Virus record (IMG/VR): IMGVR_UViG_3300042564_007291
Coordinates: 1-38,514 of that record
Strand: one strand, 5' to 3'
Origin: a virus
DNA length: 38,514 nucleotides
In this document: in pieces, positions 1 to 7,517 of the stretch
Numbering within the stretch: position 1 is the first letter of the stretch
Layout of the letters: every line of letters begins with the position of its first letter
The notes under the pieces: generated by a model
Told to the model about the DNA's origin: nothing
The model's input: only the letters and a program-made list of their open reading frames with translations
Database searches by the model: none
Program-made: the position numbers and the translations under genes

Positions 1-127
1 ATTCTCCAAACAGGCTATCAACCCGGTTATTGTCCCCGTTCCGAATATCGGAACGCGGCGTAATGCCATAACCAACCTGATAGGCAATCAGCATGTCCAG
101 CGCCGCCGATGCCCAGGCATTATTGCG
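1..127. repeat. Terminal direct repeat marking circularity (left copy)
   Basis: Bases 1-127 are identical to 38388-38514. The repeat lies inside the portal gene, and the reading frame continues across the join when the copies are merged. An exact 127-bp overlap is what k-mer assemblers leave on circular contigs when k is 127. I therefore read it as an assembly overlap on a circular or circularly joined genome, not as a biological terminal repeat. Confidence 0.95.
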
Positions 128-337
128 CGTCAAATCTCGGGACCGGCTGCGGAGCATTTTCAAATCACCAGCCACTTCGGTCTGCGCATCCGAATAGCTG
201 GGCAACCAGTTGCGCGTGCGGCGCGTCACCCGCGCGCCATCATATCGGGCGTTAAGCGCATCAAAAGCCAAACGCGCGCGCATGCGGGAAAGCGCCCAAC
301 CTGGTGCAATCCCGGCCAAGGCGCGTTCGATCCACAT
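1..337 (-). CDS. Portal protein, N-terminal part (continues at 38387 across the circular join)
   Basis: This is the first ~112 codons of a lambda GpB-family portal, the dodecameric ring at the capsid vertex through which DNA is packaged and ejected. The ATG is at 337, just after the stop of the head-tail joining gene (343). Translation gives MWIERALAGIAPGWALSRMR and then a typical segment with RYDGARVTRRTRNW and SRDLTRNN before leading into MLIAYQVGYGI. After merging the terminal overlap the protein is about 519 residues, close to the family's usual length. The rest is annotated at 37165-38514. Confidence 0.9.
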   Translation of the reverse strand, partial: MWIERALAGIAPGWALSRMRARLAFDALNARYDGARVTRRTRNWLPSYSDAQTEVAGDLKMLRSRSRDLTRNNAWASAALDMLIAYQVGYGITPRSDIRNGDNNRVDSLFGE

Positions 338-342
338 ATCGT

Positions 343-537
343 TCAATCCCCGCTGAAGCTGGACAAGGTGGTGCGGTTGAAGGGCACCGTGGTCATTTCC
401 TGGCGCAAAACGCCAAGCGCATCCCGCATTTCGCCGATGGTGCGATACTTCACAGACCGGCCATCAGAAAAGCGCACTTCGGCCACGTTGGACGCGATTG
501 CCGCGACCAGCGCATCCACGTCAGCTTGCGTTGCCAT
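343..537 (-). CDS. Head-tail joining protein (lambda GpW-like)
   Basis: This 64-residue protein matches lambda gpW in size and position, between the terminase large subunit and the portal. The segment VRFSDGRSVKYRTIGEMRDAL is typical of the family, which binds below the portal and completes the head before tail attachment. The ATG at 537 overlaps the terminase TGA as TGATG, so translation is probably coupled; a TTG just upstream is less likely. Identification is from family pattern and gene order. Confidence 0.85.
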   Translation of the reverse strand: MATQADVDALVAAIASNVAEVRFSDGRSVKYRTIGEMRDALGVLRQEMTTVPFNRTTLSSFSGD

Positions 538-2522
538 CAAATCCAGCTTTCGCGTTTTTCGAACCAGCCGCCGCTTTTTTGGGGCGGCGGTGCGGGTTGC
601 GGTTTCGGTTCTGGCGGAGCATCAGCACCAGCCAGGGTTTTAAGGTCAGGCTGCCAAAGCGCTATCATATCCGCCTGCGCATCTTCGGGCTTTCCAACCC
701 GCTCAGCGATCAGCCTTTCCCAATGGGCATCGGTCAGGTTTGCGGTTTCATGCTTGGCCAAGGCGCGGGCATAAACAGCGATGTCCCATTGCTCATTTCG
801 CGGCCGCACCTTGCGCCATTCGCGCCTGGTGAACCCGGCGCGGTTTCCAATTTCAACGCAGGCTTCAGCGGTAATCTGCTCGAAAAACCCAAGGTCCAAG
901 GCTTGCGGGAAATGTGCCGCGCCCTTCGGCCATGCGCCGGTCGCATCGGGCCCCATTTCCGTGAGCCGTAGCGCAGCCGCCACTTCGGTTTTCAAATCCC
1001 ATGTGCCGACCGGCCAAAGAAGGACCGATCCGATTTTCTTGCCGTTATAGTCAACATCTTGCGGCTTCGGCATACCAAGCGGCGGTTCACCCCACTTCGC
1101 CCGGCCATCCAGCGCCATGATGCGCGGGTCTCGGCCGGCGGCGTGGCGGCGGGCGTAGGAATAAACCCGCTGCGGTAGATAGCCCGAATCGATGCCGTAA
1201 GAAATCGGCGCCCATTCTCGGTTCCAGGCATCGCGATATCGCTTGCCGATCACCTCATCCAAGGCCAACCACACCGGATCAAGCGCGGGGTCGCCTTCCA
1301 GAATTCCCCCATCTATCCACCAGGATGATAGGTTGCGATCCCATCCGTACACACCCCACTCCAACCGATCCCCCTGGACGTCAACTGCGCCAGTCAGGAA
1401 CAGCACACCGGGCGGAATGCGCCGCGGCGGATAGGCTTCGCGCCGGCGCCACAGTAATTCGTGGCTCGGCAAATCGTACCGAGGCTCATAAGGCAGCCCC
1501 AACACCTGCTGCGTGAACACCTTATCCAGCAGCGGATCATCCTGGCTGCGTTCGCGCTGTTCCGCGACCCAAGCCCAGCTGACAAAAGGCGAATACAGCG
1601 CATTCAACGCGAAGCTTGCGTGATGCACCAAAAGCTCAGGCCGCTCATGCACCCATTCGCCGGCGGCCAGCATGGCGGCCTTGTGGCGATGCTCGATTCC
1701 CGAACCGCATGCGGTGCAGTGATACAAAGCGGCGCTTGGTTCACCCTTCGGCCAGCGCAAATTCTCAAACACCAGCGGCTGCTTTGCGCCGCAGTCTGGG
1801 CAGGCCACCTGAAACCGGCCCTGGCTGCCATCTTCAAACCGGGCGCTGATGCGGCATTGGCCCTTGATGCCGGGCGTAGATGCCGCGGCGATCTTCTCCC
1901 GCCCTGTCCAGGCGATGGCGCGGGCTTCAGCCATGGCAACCGGGTCGCCTCGGCCATCCACATCCATCGGGAATTCTGAGACTTCATCCAGCAGGATCAC
2001 CCGCTTGGTGACCATCTGCAGGCCCTTCGATGAATTGGCCCCGGTCAGGTCAATGTTCCCGCCGGGGAAATTCTTGCGTTTGGTGGTGGAACCAGTCTCA
2101 TCCCGGCTCACCAGCGCCTTCACCTTGGCCGATACCGCGGGCGAATTCGCCAGCATCGGTTCCAGCTTATCGCGGTTGAACTTCTGCGCTTCATCAAGGC
2201 TGGGCAAAACCCAAAGAACGGTTGTCGGCGTTTCCGCGATAACCTGGCCGGCCAAATTCAGCAGGGCCATTGTCTTGCCGACCTGTGCGCTGGCCATCAG
2301 CGTCACGCGCCGGGCCGGATGTGCTAGGCTCAGCGCGTCCATCACATCGCGCAGGTAAGGTACGCGGTCAGTGCGCCAGCGGCCCGGGAAGGGGCCTTCT
2401 TCCGGCCCCAAAACGCGATTCGCATCAGCCCAGGCAGACACCAAGCGTTCGGGTGGAGAAGCCAGCCCGCGCGCCCAAGCCCGGCGAAGAATAGGCGCCG
2501 GGTCAGGCAGGGTCCGAAACAT
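537..2522 (-). CDS. Terminase large subunit (GpA family)
   Basis: 661 residues. This is the packaging motor ATPase and nuclease that cuts concatemers at cos and pumps DNA through the portal. Visible motifs are Walker A ASAQVGKT (about 77-84), Walker B VILLDE (about 175-180) and a CxxC...CxxC zinc-binding pair (C241/C244 and C269/C272) typical of the GpA group. The C-terminal half carries the nuclease domain, with DVQGDRLEWGVYGW in the expected place. It overlaps the small subunit by 20 nt and its ATG follows AAGGAAG. A GpA-type terminase implies cos packaging and cohesive ends, which fits the circular assembly. Confidence 0.96.
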   Translation of the reverse strand: MFRTLPDPAPILRRAWARGLASPPERLVSAWADANRVLGPEEGPFPGRWRTDRVPYLRDVMDALSLAHPARRVTLMASAQVGKTMALLNLAGQVIAETPTTVLWVLPSLDEAQKFNRDKLEPMLANSPAVSAKVKALVSRDETGSTTKRKNFPGGNIDLTGANSSKGLQMVTKRVILLDEVSEFPMDVDGRGDPVAMAEARAIAWTGREKIAAASTPGIKGQCRISARFEDGSQGRFQVACPDCGAKQPLVFENLRWPKGEPSAALYHCTACGSGIEHRHKAAMLAAGEWVHERPELLVHHASFALNALYSPFVSWAWVAEQRERSQDDPLLDKVFTQQVLGLPYEPRYDLPSHELLWRRREAYPPRRIPPGVLFLTGAVDVQGDRLEWGVYGWDRNLSSWWIDGGILEGDPALDPVWLALDEVIGKRYRDAWNREWAPISYGIDSGYLPQRVYSYARRHAAGRDPRIMALDGRAKWGEPPLGMPKPQDVDYNGKKIGSVLLWPVGTWDLKTEVAAALRLTEMGPDATGAWPKGAAHFPQALDLGFFEQITAEACVEIGNRAGFTRREWRKVRPRNEQWDIAVYARALAKHETANLTDAHWERLIAERVGKPEDAQADMIALWQPDLKTLAGADAPPEPKPQPAPPPQKSGGWFEKRESWI

Positions 2523-3000
2523 CTTCCTTACTCATGTGATCAGCAAGCCCATCAAGCGCGCGTCGAATGGCCTGCGTGATGGTCTTCTCAATTGCAATTT
2601 CATCCCCCAGCATGGCGCAATCCGCAGCCACTTCCTGGGGTACCTGCAGCAGCCGGTCGCGTAGCTTGCGGGTCAGGTCTTCCTGCTCGGCTTCAACGCG
2701 GGCCACTTCAACCAGCTTGCCCTTCTGGCGACCAAGTTCCAGTTCGGCGAGCTCAGCATCCGCTGCCATCTTGCGTTCGCGCTGCGCTGCCAGCCCGGTT
2801 TCAGGATCGCCACTGGCCTGCGCGGCGCGGCCCGTGGTTTGCAGCAGCGGATCAAGGCCCGATTCGCGAAGCGCTAGGTACGTATCCAGATCAACCTTGC
2901 CGTCAGCACCGCGAAGCCCGTGCGCGGCCACCTGGCGCGACACGGTTGACTTGTGAACCCCCGCATGTCTGGCGATATCGGTTACGCTTAAACGCGGCAT
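2503..3000 (-). CDS. Terminase small subunit (Nu1-like DNA-binding protein)
   Basis: 165 residues. The N-terminus is a helix-turn-helix (SVTDIARHAGVHKSTVSRQV, residues 5-24), followed by a charged, probably helical middle (about 75-125) that in this family mediates oligomerisation and contact with the large subunit. It recognises cos DNA and loads the terminase. It lies immediately upstream of, and overlaps, the large-subunit gene. The ATG at 3000 directly abuts the TAA of the preceding small reading frame. Confidence 0.85.
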   Translation of the reverse strand: MPRLSVTDIARHAGVHKSTVSRQVAAHGLRGADGKVDLDTYLALRESGLDPLLQTTGRAAQASGDPETGLAAQRERKMAADAELAELELGRQKGKLVEVARVEAEQEDLTRKLRDRLLQVPQEVAADCAMLGDEIAIEKTITQAIRRALDGLADHMSKEDVSDPA

Positions 3001-3258
3001 TTATGCCACACTCCCCGCAGGCATCCAGGGCTTTCTGTTGCGCAACAAAGAGAAAACTGTTGCACCCTTCTGCAATTTCCACACTACCAATGCCGGGCGC
3101 GCAAAGCCGCCCGCATACGGTTCGGGCCGGGAAGGACCCGCGAGGGGCATGGGCAAGCGGCGTGCCAACGTGATGCGCAAGCGCCGTGCCAATTTTGAAG
3201 AAGGATTTTCTGAGGAGTTCGAAGGCGCTTGGCGCACTTCTGAGCGATAGTTATTCAT
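3001..3258 (-). CDS. Doubtful 85-aa reading frame upstream of terminase; may instead be the cos region
   Basis: The reading frame starts with an ATGA overlap on the upstream gene (3255-3258) and ends with TAA immediately before the terminase ATG, which argues for a coupled gene. Against this, the codon third positions are much less GC-rich than in the neighbours, the product (rich in R, P and S) resembles nothing I know, and a similar-length frame exists on the other strand. The stretch contains a 12-bp palindrome and two 16-bp direct repeats in the place where lambda carries cos. I cannot decide between the two readings. Confidence 0.35.
   Translation of the reverse strand: MNNYRSEVRQAPSNSSENPSSKLARRLRITLARRLPMPLAGPSRPEPYAGGFARPALVVWKLQKGATVFSLLRNRKPWMPAGSVA
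3036..3047. repeat. Perfect 12-bp palindrome TGTTGCGCAACA
   Basis: A perfect inverted repeat, TGTTGCGCAACA, lies about 36 bp upstream of the small-terminase ATG. It could be a symmetric protein-binding or terminase cutting site. Only the symmetry is seen; the function is inference. Confidence 0.6.
3153..3192. repeat. Two 16-bp direct repeats, 24 bp apart, upstream of the terminase genes
   Basis: GCAAGCGGCGTGCCAA (3153-3168) and GCAAGCGCCGTGCCAA (3177-3192) match at 15 of 16 bases. In lambda, repeated R sites bound by Nu1 lie close upstream of the small-terminase gene, so these are candidate terminase-binding sites. They could also be a coding repeat, because the 24-bp period is eight codons. 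Confidence 0.5.
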
Positions 3259-4055
3259 TGGACTGAAAGTGGGTGAGAAGTCAAGCGGGAATTTTCATCG
3301 CCAACCCAGCCAGCCTTGAGCGCATACCAGCCAAGGCTATGCCTCAGCCGCGCCAAGGCGTTCCGATGATCAATCCCAAGCGCATCAGCCACTTGTTTCG
3401 TGCCACGCCCCCGCACCACCACCAGGCGCGTCAGTTCTTCCAGCGTTTCCACCGATGGCCTGGGCAGCCGCCGTGCCGGGTAGCGCCTCGCCCATGCTTT
3501 CCAGGGGGCGAAGCGCTCACGCTCCGCTTCTTCAATCCCCACCATCTGCCCCGTGCCATCGCCACCCGAGGCCAGCCGTTCGCTGAACTGGCTGCGCACC
3601 ATCGGCAGCCGCCCGCCATCCACGAATTCCACGATCAGCCGGATTTCCTGCCCCGCCCGATGCTCCGCCGGCGTGATCTTGCCCGCATCCCTGAGCCCCG
3701 CCAGCTTATCCGCGCGCATAACGCGCTGCCGATCCACCCGCCGCGCCAGCCCCTCCGCTGCCCGTACAGCGGATTCAGGGTCATATTCCACCGGCACCCT
3801 GAAAAGTGGCGCCGCATGGCACTGAGCCGCCACGGAGCGGGCTTGCTCGGCCATCGCACGCGCATGGGCCACTCCAATCGCGTGCCGAGCCATACCGTCG
3901 CCGGTAACCCATGACCCGCCCGGTTGGACCACGCCAACCCCCAGGGTCAGCCCCTTCACACCACCTTCACACCCACCTTCACACCTTTCTTTATTGATTT
4001 GAATAGAGGTGTGAAGGTGTGAAGGGTGTGAAGGTGAATGTACACGCGCGACCAT
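3255..4055 (-). CDS. Putative DNA-binding protein, possible replication initiator
   Basis: 266 residues, not recognised. The ATG at 4055 has a strong Shine-Dalgarno (AGGAGA, 5-nt spacer). The first ~37 residues (HPSHLHT..., CEGGCEGGVKG) are encoded by the TTCACACC/GGTGTGAA repeats, so part of a repeat array lies within this gene. A second ATG at 3893 would give a 213-residue protein without them but has no good ribosome site. The C-terminus (about 222-245, TKQVADALGIDHRNALARL) looks like a helix-turn-helix. It follows the helicase gene, and lambda O likewise carries its origin inside its own gene, so an initiator role is plausible but inferred. Confidence 0.7.
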   Translation of the reverse strand: MVARVHSPSHPSHLHTSIQINKERCEGGCEGGVKGLTLGVGVVQPGGSWVTGDGMARHAIGVAHARAMAEQARSVAAQCHAAPLFRVPVEYDPESAVRAAEGLARRVDRQRVMRADKLAGLRDAGKITPAEHRAGQEIRLIVEFVDGGRLPMVRSQFSERLASGGDGTGQMVGIEEAERERFAPWKAWARRYPARRLPRPSVETLEELTRLVVVRGRGTKQVADALGIDHRNALARLRHSLGWYALKAGWVGDENSRLTSHPLSVQ

Positions 4056-4179
4056 GATCTTCTCCTATAAGGTTTCGCCCCACGCGCACGTGGGGAAATC
4101 TGCTTCACACCCTTCACACCTTCACACCCTGAGTATTTTCAACGAACAAAGGTGTGAAGGCGGGTGTGAAAGGTGTGAG
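3955..4179. repeat. Twelve-copy TTCACACC/GGTGTGAA array in two mirror-symmetric modules (candidate origin or RNA switch)
   Basis: TTCACACC occurs at 3955, 3966, 3978, 4104, 4113 and 4121. Its complement GGTGTGAA occurs at 4008, 4016, 4025, 4151 and 4163, with a last copy at 4172 matching 7 of 8 bases. The pattern is three forward, three reverse, three forward, three reverse. Each module has a 22-bp AT-rich centre (3986-4007 and 4129-4150). The 25 bp at 4008-4032 are the exact reverse complement of 4104-4128. Copy spacing is 8-12 bp, about one helical turn. Iterons flanking AT-rich DNA beside a helicase gene suggest an origin; alternative long hairpins in the leftward transcript are equally possible. 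Confidence 0.9.
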
Positions 4180-4183
4180 CGTT

Positions 4184-4202
4184 CCCCCTTTTATACAGGG
4201 GG
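4184..4202. repeat. Small hairpin over the helicase stop codon
   Basis: CCCCC (4184-4188) and GGGGG (4198-4202) flank a 9-nt AT-rich loop that includes the TAA stop of the ATPase gene. There is no T-run after it on the minus strand, so it is not a typical intrinsic terminator. Confidence 0.4.
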
Positions 4203-6077
4203 CGCGGGGGGCCGCGCCGGTTCTTCAGCATCCAAAACCGCAAGGGGCACGCAGAATGCGCGGCCCGAATAGGCCTTGCCCATGCGCAGATTCCCGATAC
4301 TTCGCTTGGCATGCGGCATTTGTTCCATCGCGCGCCACCATGCCTCACCGGCAAATTCGGTGCCGTGGAACAGCCGCCGCAATTCCTGATGCTGGCGCGC
4401 GAACCACACCACCTTCAGCGGCACACCGCCCAGCGGCTTAGCCTCATCATCATTCCAGGGATCACGCAGCAGCTTCACCGCATCATCGGCGGATAATTCT
4501 TCAGGCTTCAGGCCGTAGCGCCGCAATTCGCCCGCCGGATCACCAGCCGCTTCACCCTCAAAGCATTCCCGCACCAAATCGCCCAAGGCGACCTTGGCGT
4601 TGCCCGCCGCGCGCTGGATGCTGGTTGAAGACAACATCACCCACACCCGCCTGCCTGCGCTGTCTTCTCGCTGCGCTACTGCCCCGCCGATGAAGCCCTG
4701 AGCCTCAGCAACCAAGGCAGCCGCTTCAGCATCCGTGGCCACGGCATCGCTTGCCAGCAGCCACCAGCCGGCCAGCAGCGCCCCCACCTGATCCGCTTCC
4801 CGCGCTGTCGCGCCCGCCGCCACCATGGCCGCGCGCATGGCCCGCAGATTGCCATCCCATCGCCCGAACCCCTCAATCACGCGCCCAAGCATCGCCGCAC
4901 CAAGCGCATGCGCCTTGGCCTGAATCGCATCAATCGCGTCCTTATTGTCGCGCCCCGCCGGCATGAGCGTAAGTTCAGTGAAGCGCCCCATATGTTCAGG
5001 CTTCAGCACCGGCGGATGGATTGCGGCGTAGCAAACCGCACCCAGCACGCTGAAGGACCGCCCTCGCCCATCAGGCGTGCCGCGCAACCCGCGCGACCCC
5101 TCACCGCCGCTCGCGGGCAACATCATGTCAAACAGTGCCGCGGCGCCTGAGCGATCCCCCTGGGCCGCTTCATCCACAATGATCGGGCCAGGCCTATCAG
5201 TGACCCGCGATTCAAGCCCTGATTTTGTGGTGTCATTGGAATAGGCATGCACCGGCAAAAGCCCCTGCAGCACGCGAATCAGGCTTGTTTTGCCAGTGCC
5301 CGTGCCGCCCAACATCACGAGGTTAGGGCGCCAACGCACGGCAGCGCCAAGGGAAGCAACCGCGCACCACCCAAGCGCCAGCATGGCTGCTGCAGGCCCA
5401 TCCCGGAACACCCAAAGATCGGCAATTTCACGCCGCAAATCATCAATTTCGGCTGGCGCGCATGCCTTGGCGGGCTGGCGCCGCACGGATGGTTCCAGCA
5501 CATAAACATGCCGCTCCGTAGCCCCTTCCACTTCCACATTCAGCACAATACCGGCACGTTCAGCCCGGCCATCCGCAAAAACCAGGCGCCCGCCCAAGTG
5601 CAGCAGCGGCTGGCCCTTTTCATCCGCCCATATGCCAGTGCGGCGCGGCGGCGAAATGATGGGATCATACGGCCCCAACAGAAAACAGGCCCGCATAATG
5701 GCCTTGCCGACCTTATCCCAATCCTTGACTTTCAACGCACCATAGTCATCCATGCTGCCAAAATGCTGCGCCAGCCAGGTTTCATCCGCGCCGAACAAAT
5801 CCAGCAGCGCTGACTTCTGCATCATTTCCCGCGCCGGCAAGCCGCGAAAATTCCCGCCCGCATCCACAAGATAGTAAAACCCCGGCGCCACCCCGATTGG
5901 CACAATGCCGCTACCCCCGAAATCCTGAGCATCAGCAGGCGCCGGCAGCCTTACCGGCCCATCATCCGCCACGCGCTTCTTCTTGGCCTTCTTCCCGCTG
6001 GCGTCTGCCTGCTGCTGCGCATCGGCCATGGCGGCATTGAAGGGATCAATCGGTTCAGCGGCTGAGCTCTGCGACAC
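4191..6077 (-). CDS. Helicase-like replication ATPase
   Basis: About 628 residues from a GTG at 6077. A frame-matched ATG at 6098 would add seven residues but has no ribosome site, whereas GGGAGGG lies 7 nt before the GTG. Walker A GGTGTGKT is at about 257-264 and a Walker B-like PIIVDE at about 298-303. The arrangement resembles the phage D5/DUF927-type superfamily 3 helicase proteins that unwind the origin. The N-terminal part has no primase motif I can recognise. The TTCACACC array directly follows it. The gene overlaps its upstream neighbour by about 23 nt. Confidence 0.8.
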   Translation of the reverse strand: MSQSSAAEPIDPFNAAMADAQQQADASGKKAKKKRVADDGPVRLPAPADAQDFGGSGIVPIGVAPGFYYLVDAGGNFRGLPAREMMQKSALLDLFGADETWLAQHFGSMDDYGALKVKDWDKVGKAIMRACFLLGPYDPIISPPRRTGIWADEKGQPLLHLGGRLVFADGRAERAGIVLNVEVEGATERHVYVLEPSVRRQPAKACAPAEIDDLRREIADLWVFRDGPAAAMLALGWCAVASLGAAVRWRPNLVMLGGTGTGKTSLIRVLQGLLPVHAYSNDTTKSGLESRVTDRPGPIIVDEAAQGDRSGAAALFDMMLPASGGEGSRGLRGTPDGRGRSFSVLGAVCYAAIHPPVLKPEHMGRFTELTLMPAGRDNKDAIDAIQAKAHALGAAMLGRVIEGFGRWDGNLRAMRAAMVAAGATAREADQVGALLAGWWLLASDAVATDAEAAALVAEAQGFIGGAVAQREDSAGRRVWVMLSSTSIQRAAGNAKVALGDLVRECFEGEAAGDPAGELRRYGLKPEELSADDAVKLLRDPWNDDEAKPLGGVPLKVVWFARQHQELRRLFHGTEFAGEAWWRAMEQMPHAKRSIGNLRMGKAYSGRAFCVPLAVLDAEEPARPPAPPV

Positions 6078-6585
6078 GCGGCACCCTCCCGTAGCCATTC
6101 GCGCGCAACAACGCGGCGGCGGCCTGATAGATGTTAAGCCCCTTCATGAAGGCCATGAGGCTTGAAAAGGTTTGCCCCCGCGCGCCGCCAGTCTCCGTCA
6201 CCCAATCACCAGATACAGTGCAGACATAAACGGCAGAGGCATCCGCGCGCGCCATCAAAAAGACCGGCCATTCCAGGATGGCCAATTGCAACTTCAAGGA
6301 AGACAAGCGGCTAAGCGGCGCCGTGAAATCCATCAGCGGCGTGGCAATGCGCGCGTGTTCGGAAATCTTGCGCGTGAAGCCCATGGCAACAAAGCCGCGC
6401 GCCATATTCGCATCCGAATGGCGCATCACCGTTTCAGCCAGGCCGAAGGCAGGCGCATCACCCGCCTTAGTGCCGCGCTTGGGCAGCGGTGCAAAAATGC
6501 CGGTATCCAGGCCATGCGGCTTGCGGTTATCCCACGCGGATGCGATTCTGGCGTGAACGTCAGGGGCGAGGGCGGCTGCGCTCAT
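6055..6585 (-). CDS. Hypothetical protein preceding the replication ATPase
   Basis: 176 residues, not recognised. The ATG at 6585 overlaps the stop of the methyltransferase as ATGA, and the gene's end overlaps the start of the ATPase gene. The composition is that of a soluble globular protein, with a hydrophobic stretch about LKLQLAILEWPVFLMARAD. No signal peptide or metal motif is seen. Its position between the methyltransferase and the helicase suggests a role in DNA metabolism or replication, which is inference only. Confidence 0.75.
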   Translation of the reverse strand: MSAAALAPDVHARIASAWDNRKPHGLDTGIFAPLPKRGTKAGDAPAFGLAETVMRHSDANMARGFVAMGFTRKISEHARIATPLMDFTAPLSRLSSLKLQLAILEWPVFLMARADASAVYVCTVSGDWVTETGGARGQTFSSLMAFMKGLNIYQAAAALLRANGYGRVPRVAELSR

Positions 6586-7517
6586 GCCGCACCCACCAAC
6601 AACGGCGCATCCGCCGTGATGCGTTCCCGCGCCAGCCGCGCATATTCCTGGTTCAATTCTATCAGCGTGGCGCTGCGCCCAAGCCGATCCGCGACAAGCC
6701 CCGTAGTGCCAGCGCCACCAAACGGGTCCAGCACCATATCGCCGGGCCTGCTACCTGCCTTGATGCAGCGTTCAGCCAATGCGGGCGGCATGGTGGCAAA
6801 ATGCGCGCCGCTATAGGGCTGCGTGGCAATAGGCCAAACGGATCGGGCGTTGCGCCGGCCATCATCTATCCGCGCACCGGACGCCTGCCGATCAAGCTGA
6901 TGCTGCGCTGTCTTGCCTTGATCAAAGCGCGAGCCCGCATCGCCGCGCTCCGCTTCCTCCGCAATCGCCGCCGCATCATAGAAATACCGCGCGCTTTTGG
7001 TCAGCAGGAAAAGATATTCATGCGCCTTGGTGCAGCGGTCAGTGACGCTTTCAGGCATGGGGTTCGGCTTATGCCAGATGATGTCCTGGCGCAGCCACCA
7101 ACCATCGGCGCGAAGGGCAAAGGCGACCATCCAAGGAATGCCGAGGAGGTCTTTGTCTTTTAGGCCATCAGGTGGCGCCTGCTTTCGGCAAGGCAACATC
7201 TCAAGCGTTTTTAAGGTGTTTCCCACCTTACCGGTGCTGGAAATCTGGCGGTCTGTTCCGCCCGCTCGCGCATAGCTGTCGCCCAGGTTCAGCCAAAGCG
7301 TCCCGTCATCGCGCAGCACCCGCCGCACTTCCCGAAACACGTCAACCAACCGCGCGACATAAGCATCAGGCGTTGCCTCAAGCCCGATCTGCCCAGCGCA
7401 GCCATAGTCGCGCAACCCATAGTAAGGCGGGCTTGTCACGCATGTCTGCGCCATGCCATCCGGCAAGCCGCGCAGCAACTCAAGGCAGTCACCAATCAGG
7501 ATGCGCGGGCCGGTCAC
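6582..7517 (-). CDS. DNA methyltransferase, beta class (N4-cytosine or N6-adenine)
   Basis: 311 residues. The catalytic motif IV is TSPPYYG (28-34) and the AdoMet-binding motif I is DPFGGAGTT (about 264-272). The order IV before I, with the target-recognition region between, defines the beta class (Pfam N6_N4_Mtase). The TSPPY form is common in N4-cytosine enzymes but does not settle the target base. The start is a GTG at 7517 overlapping the upstream stop as GTGA. No restriction endonuclease gene is adjacent, so it is an orphan, probably protecting phage DNA or altering host regulation. Confidence 0.92.
   Translation of the reverse strand: MTGPRILIGDCLELLRGLPDGMAQTCVTSPPYYGLRDYGCAGQIGLEATPDAYVARLVDVFREVRRVLRDDGTLWLNLGDSYARAGGTDRQISSTGKVGNTLKTLEMLPCRKQAPPDGLKDKDLLGIPWMVAFALRADGWWLRQDIIWHKPNPMPESVTDRCTKAHEYLFLLTKSARYFYDAAAIAEEAERGDAGSRFDQGKTAQHQLDRQASGARIDDGRRNARSVWPIATQPYSGAHFATMPPALAERCIKAGSRPGDMVLDPFGGAGTTGLVADRLGRSATLIELNQEYARLARERITADAPLLVGAA

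Noticed and set aside
537-971. Plus-strand frames over the terminase 3' end
   Set aside because: They are antisense to the intact large terminase gene and have shadow-like composition.
3038-3250. A 70-codon plus-strand frame opposite the doubtful gene upstream of terminase
   Set aside because: It runs against all its neighbours and has no ribosome site. Its eight-residue internal repeat follows from the DNA repeats.
3955-4179. A CRISPR array
   Set aside because: The 8-bp repeats are too short, occur in both orientations and are spaced 8-12 bp apart within triplets.
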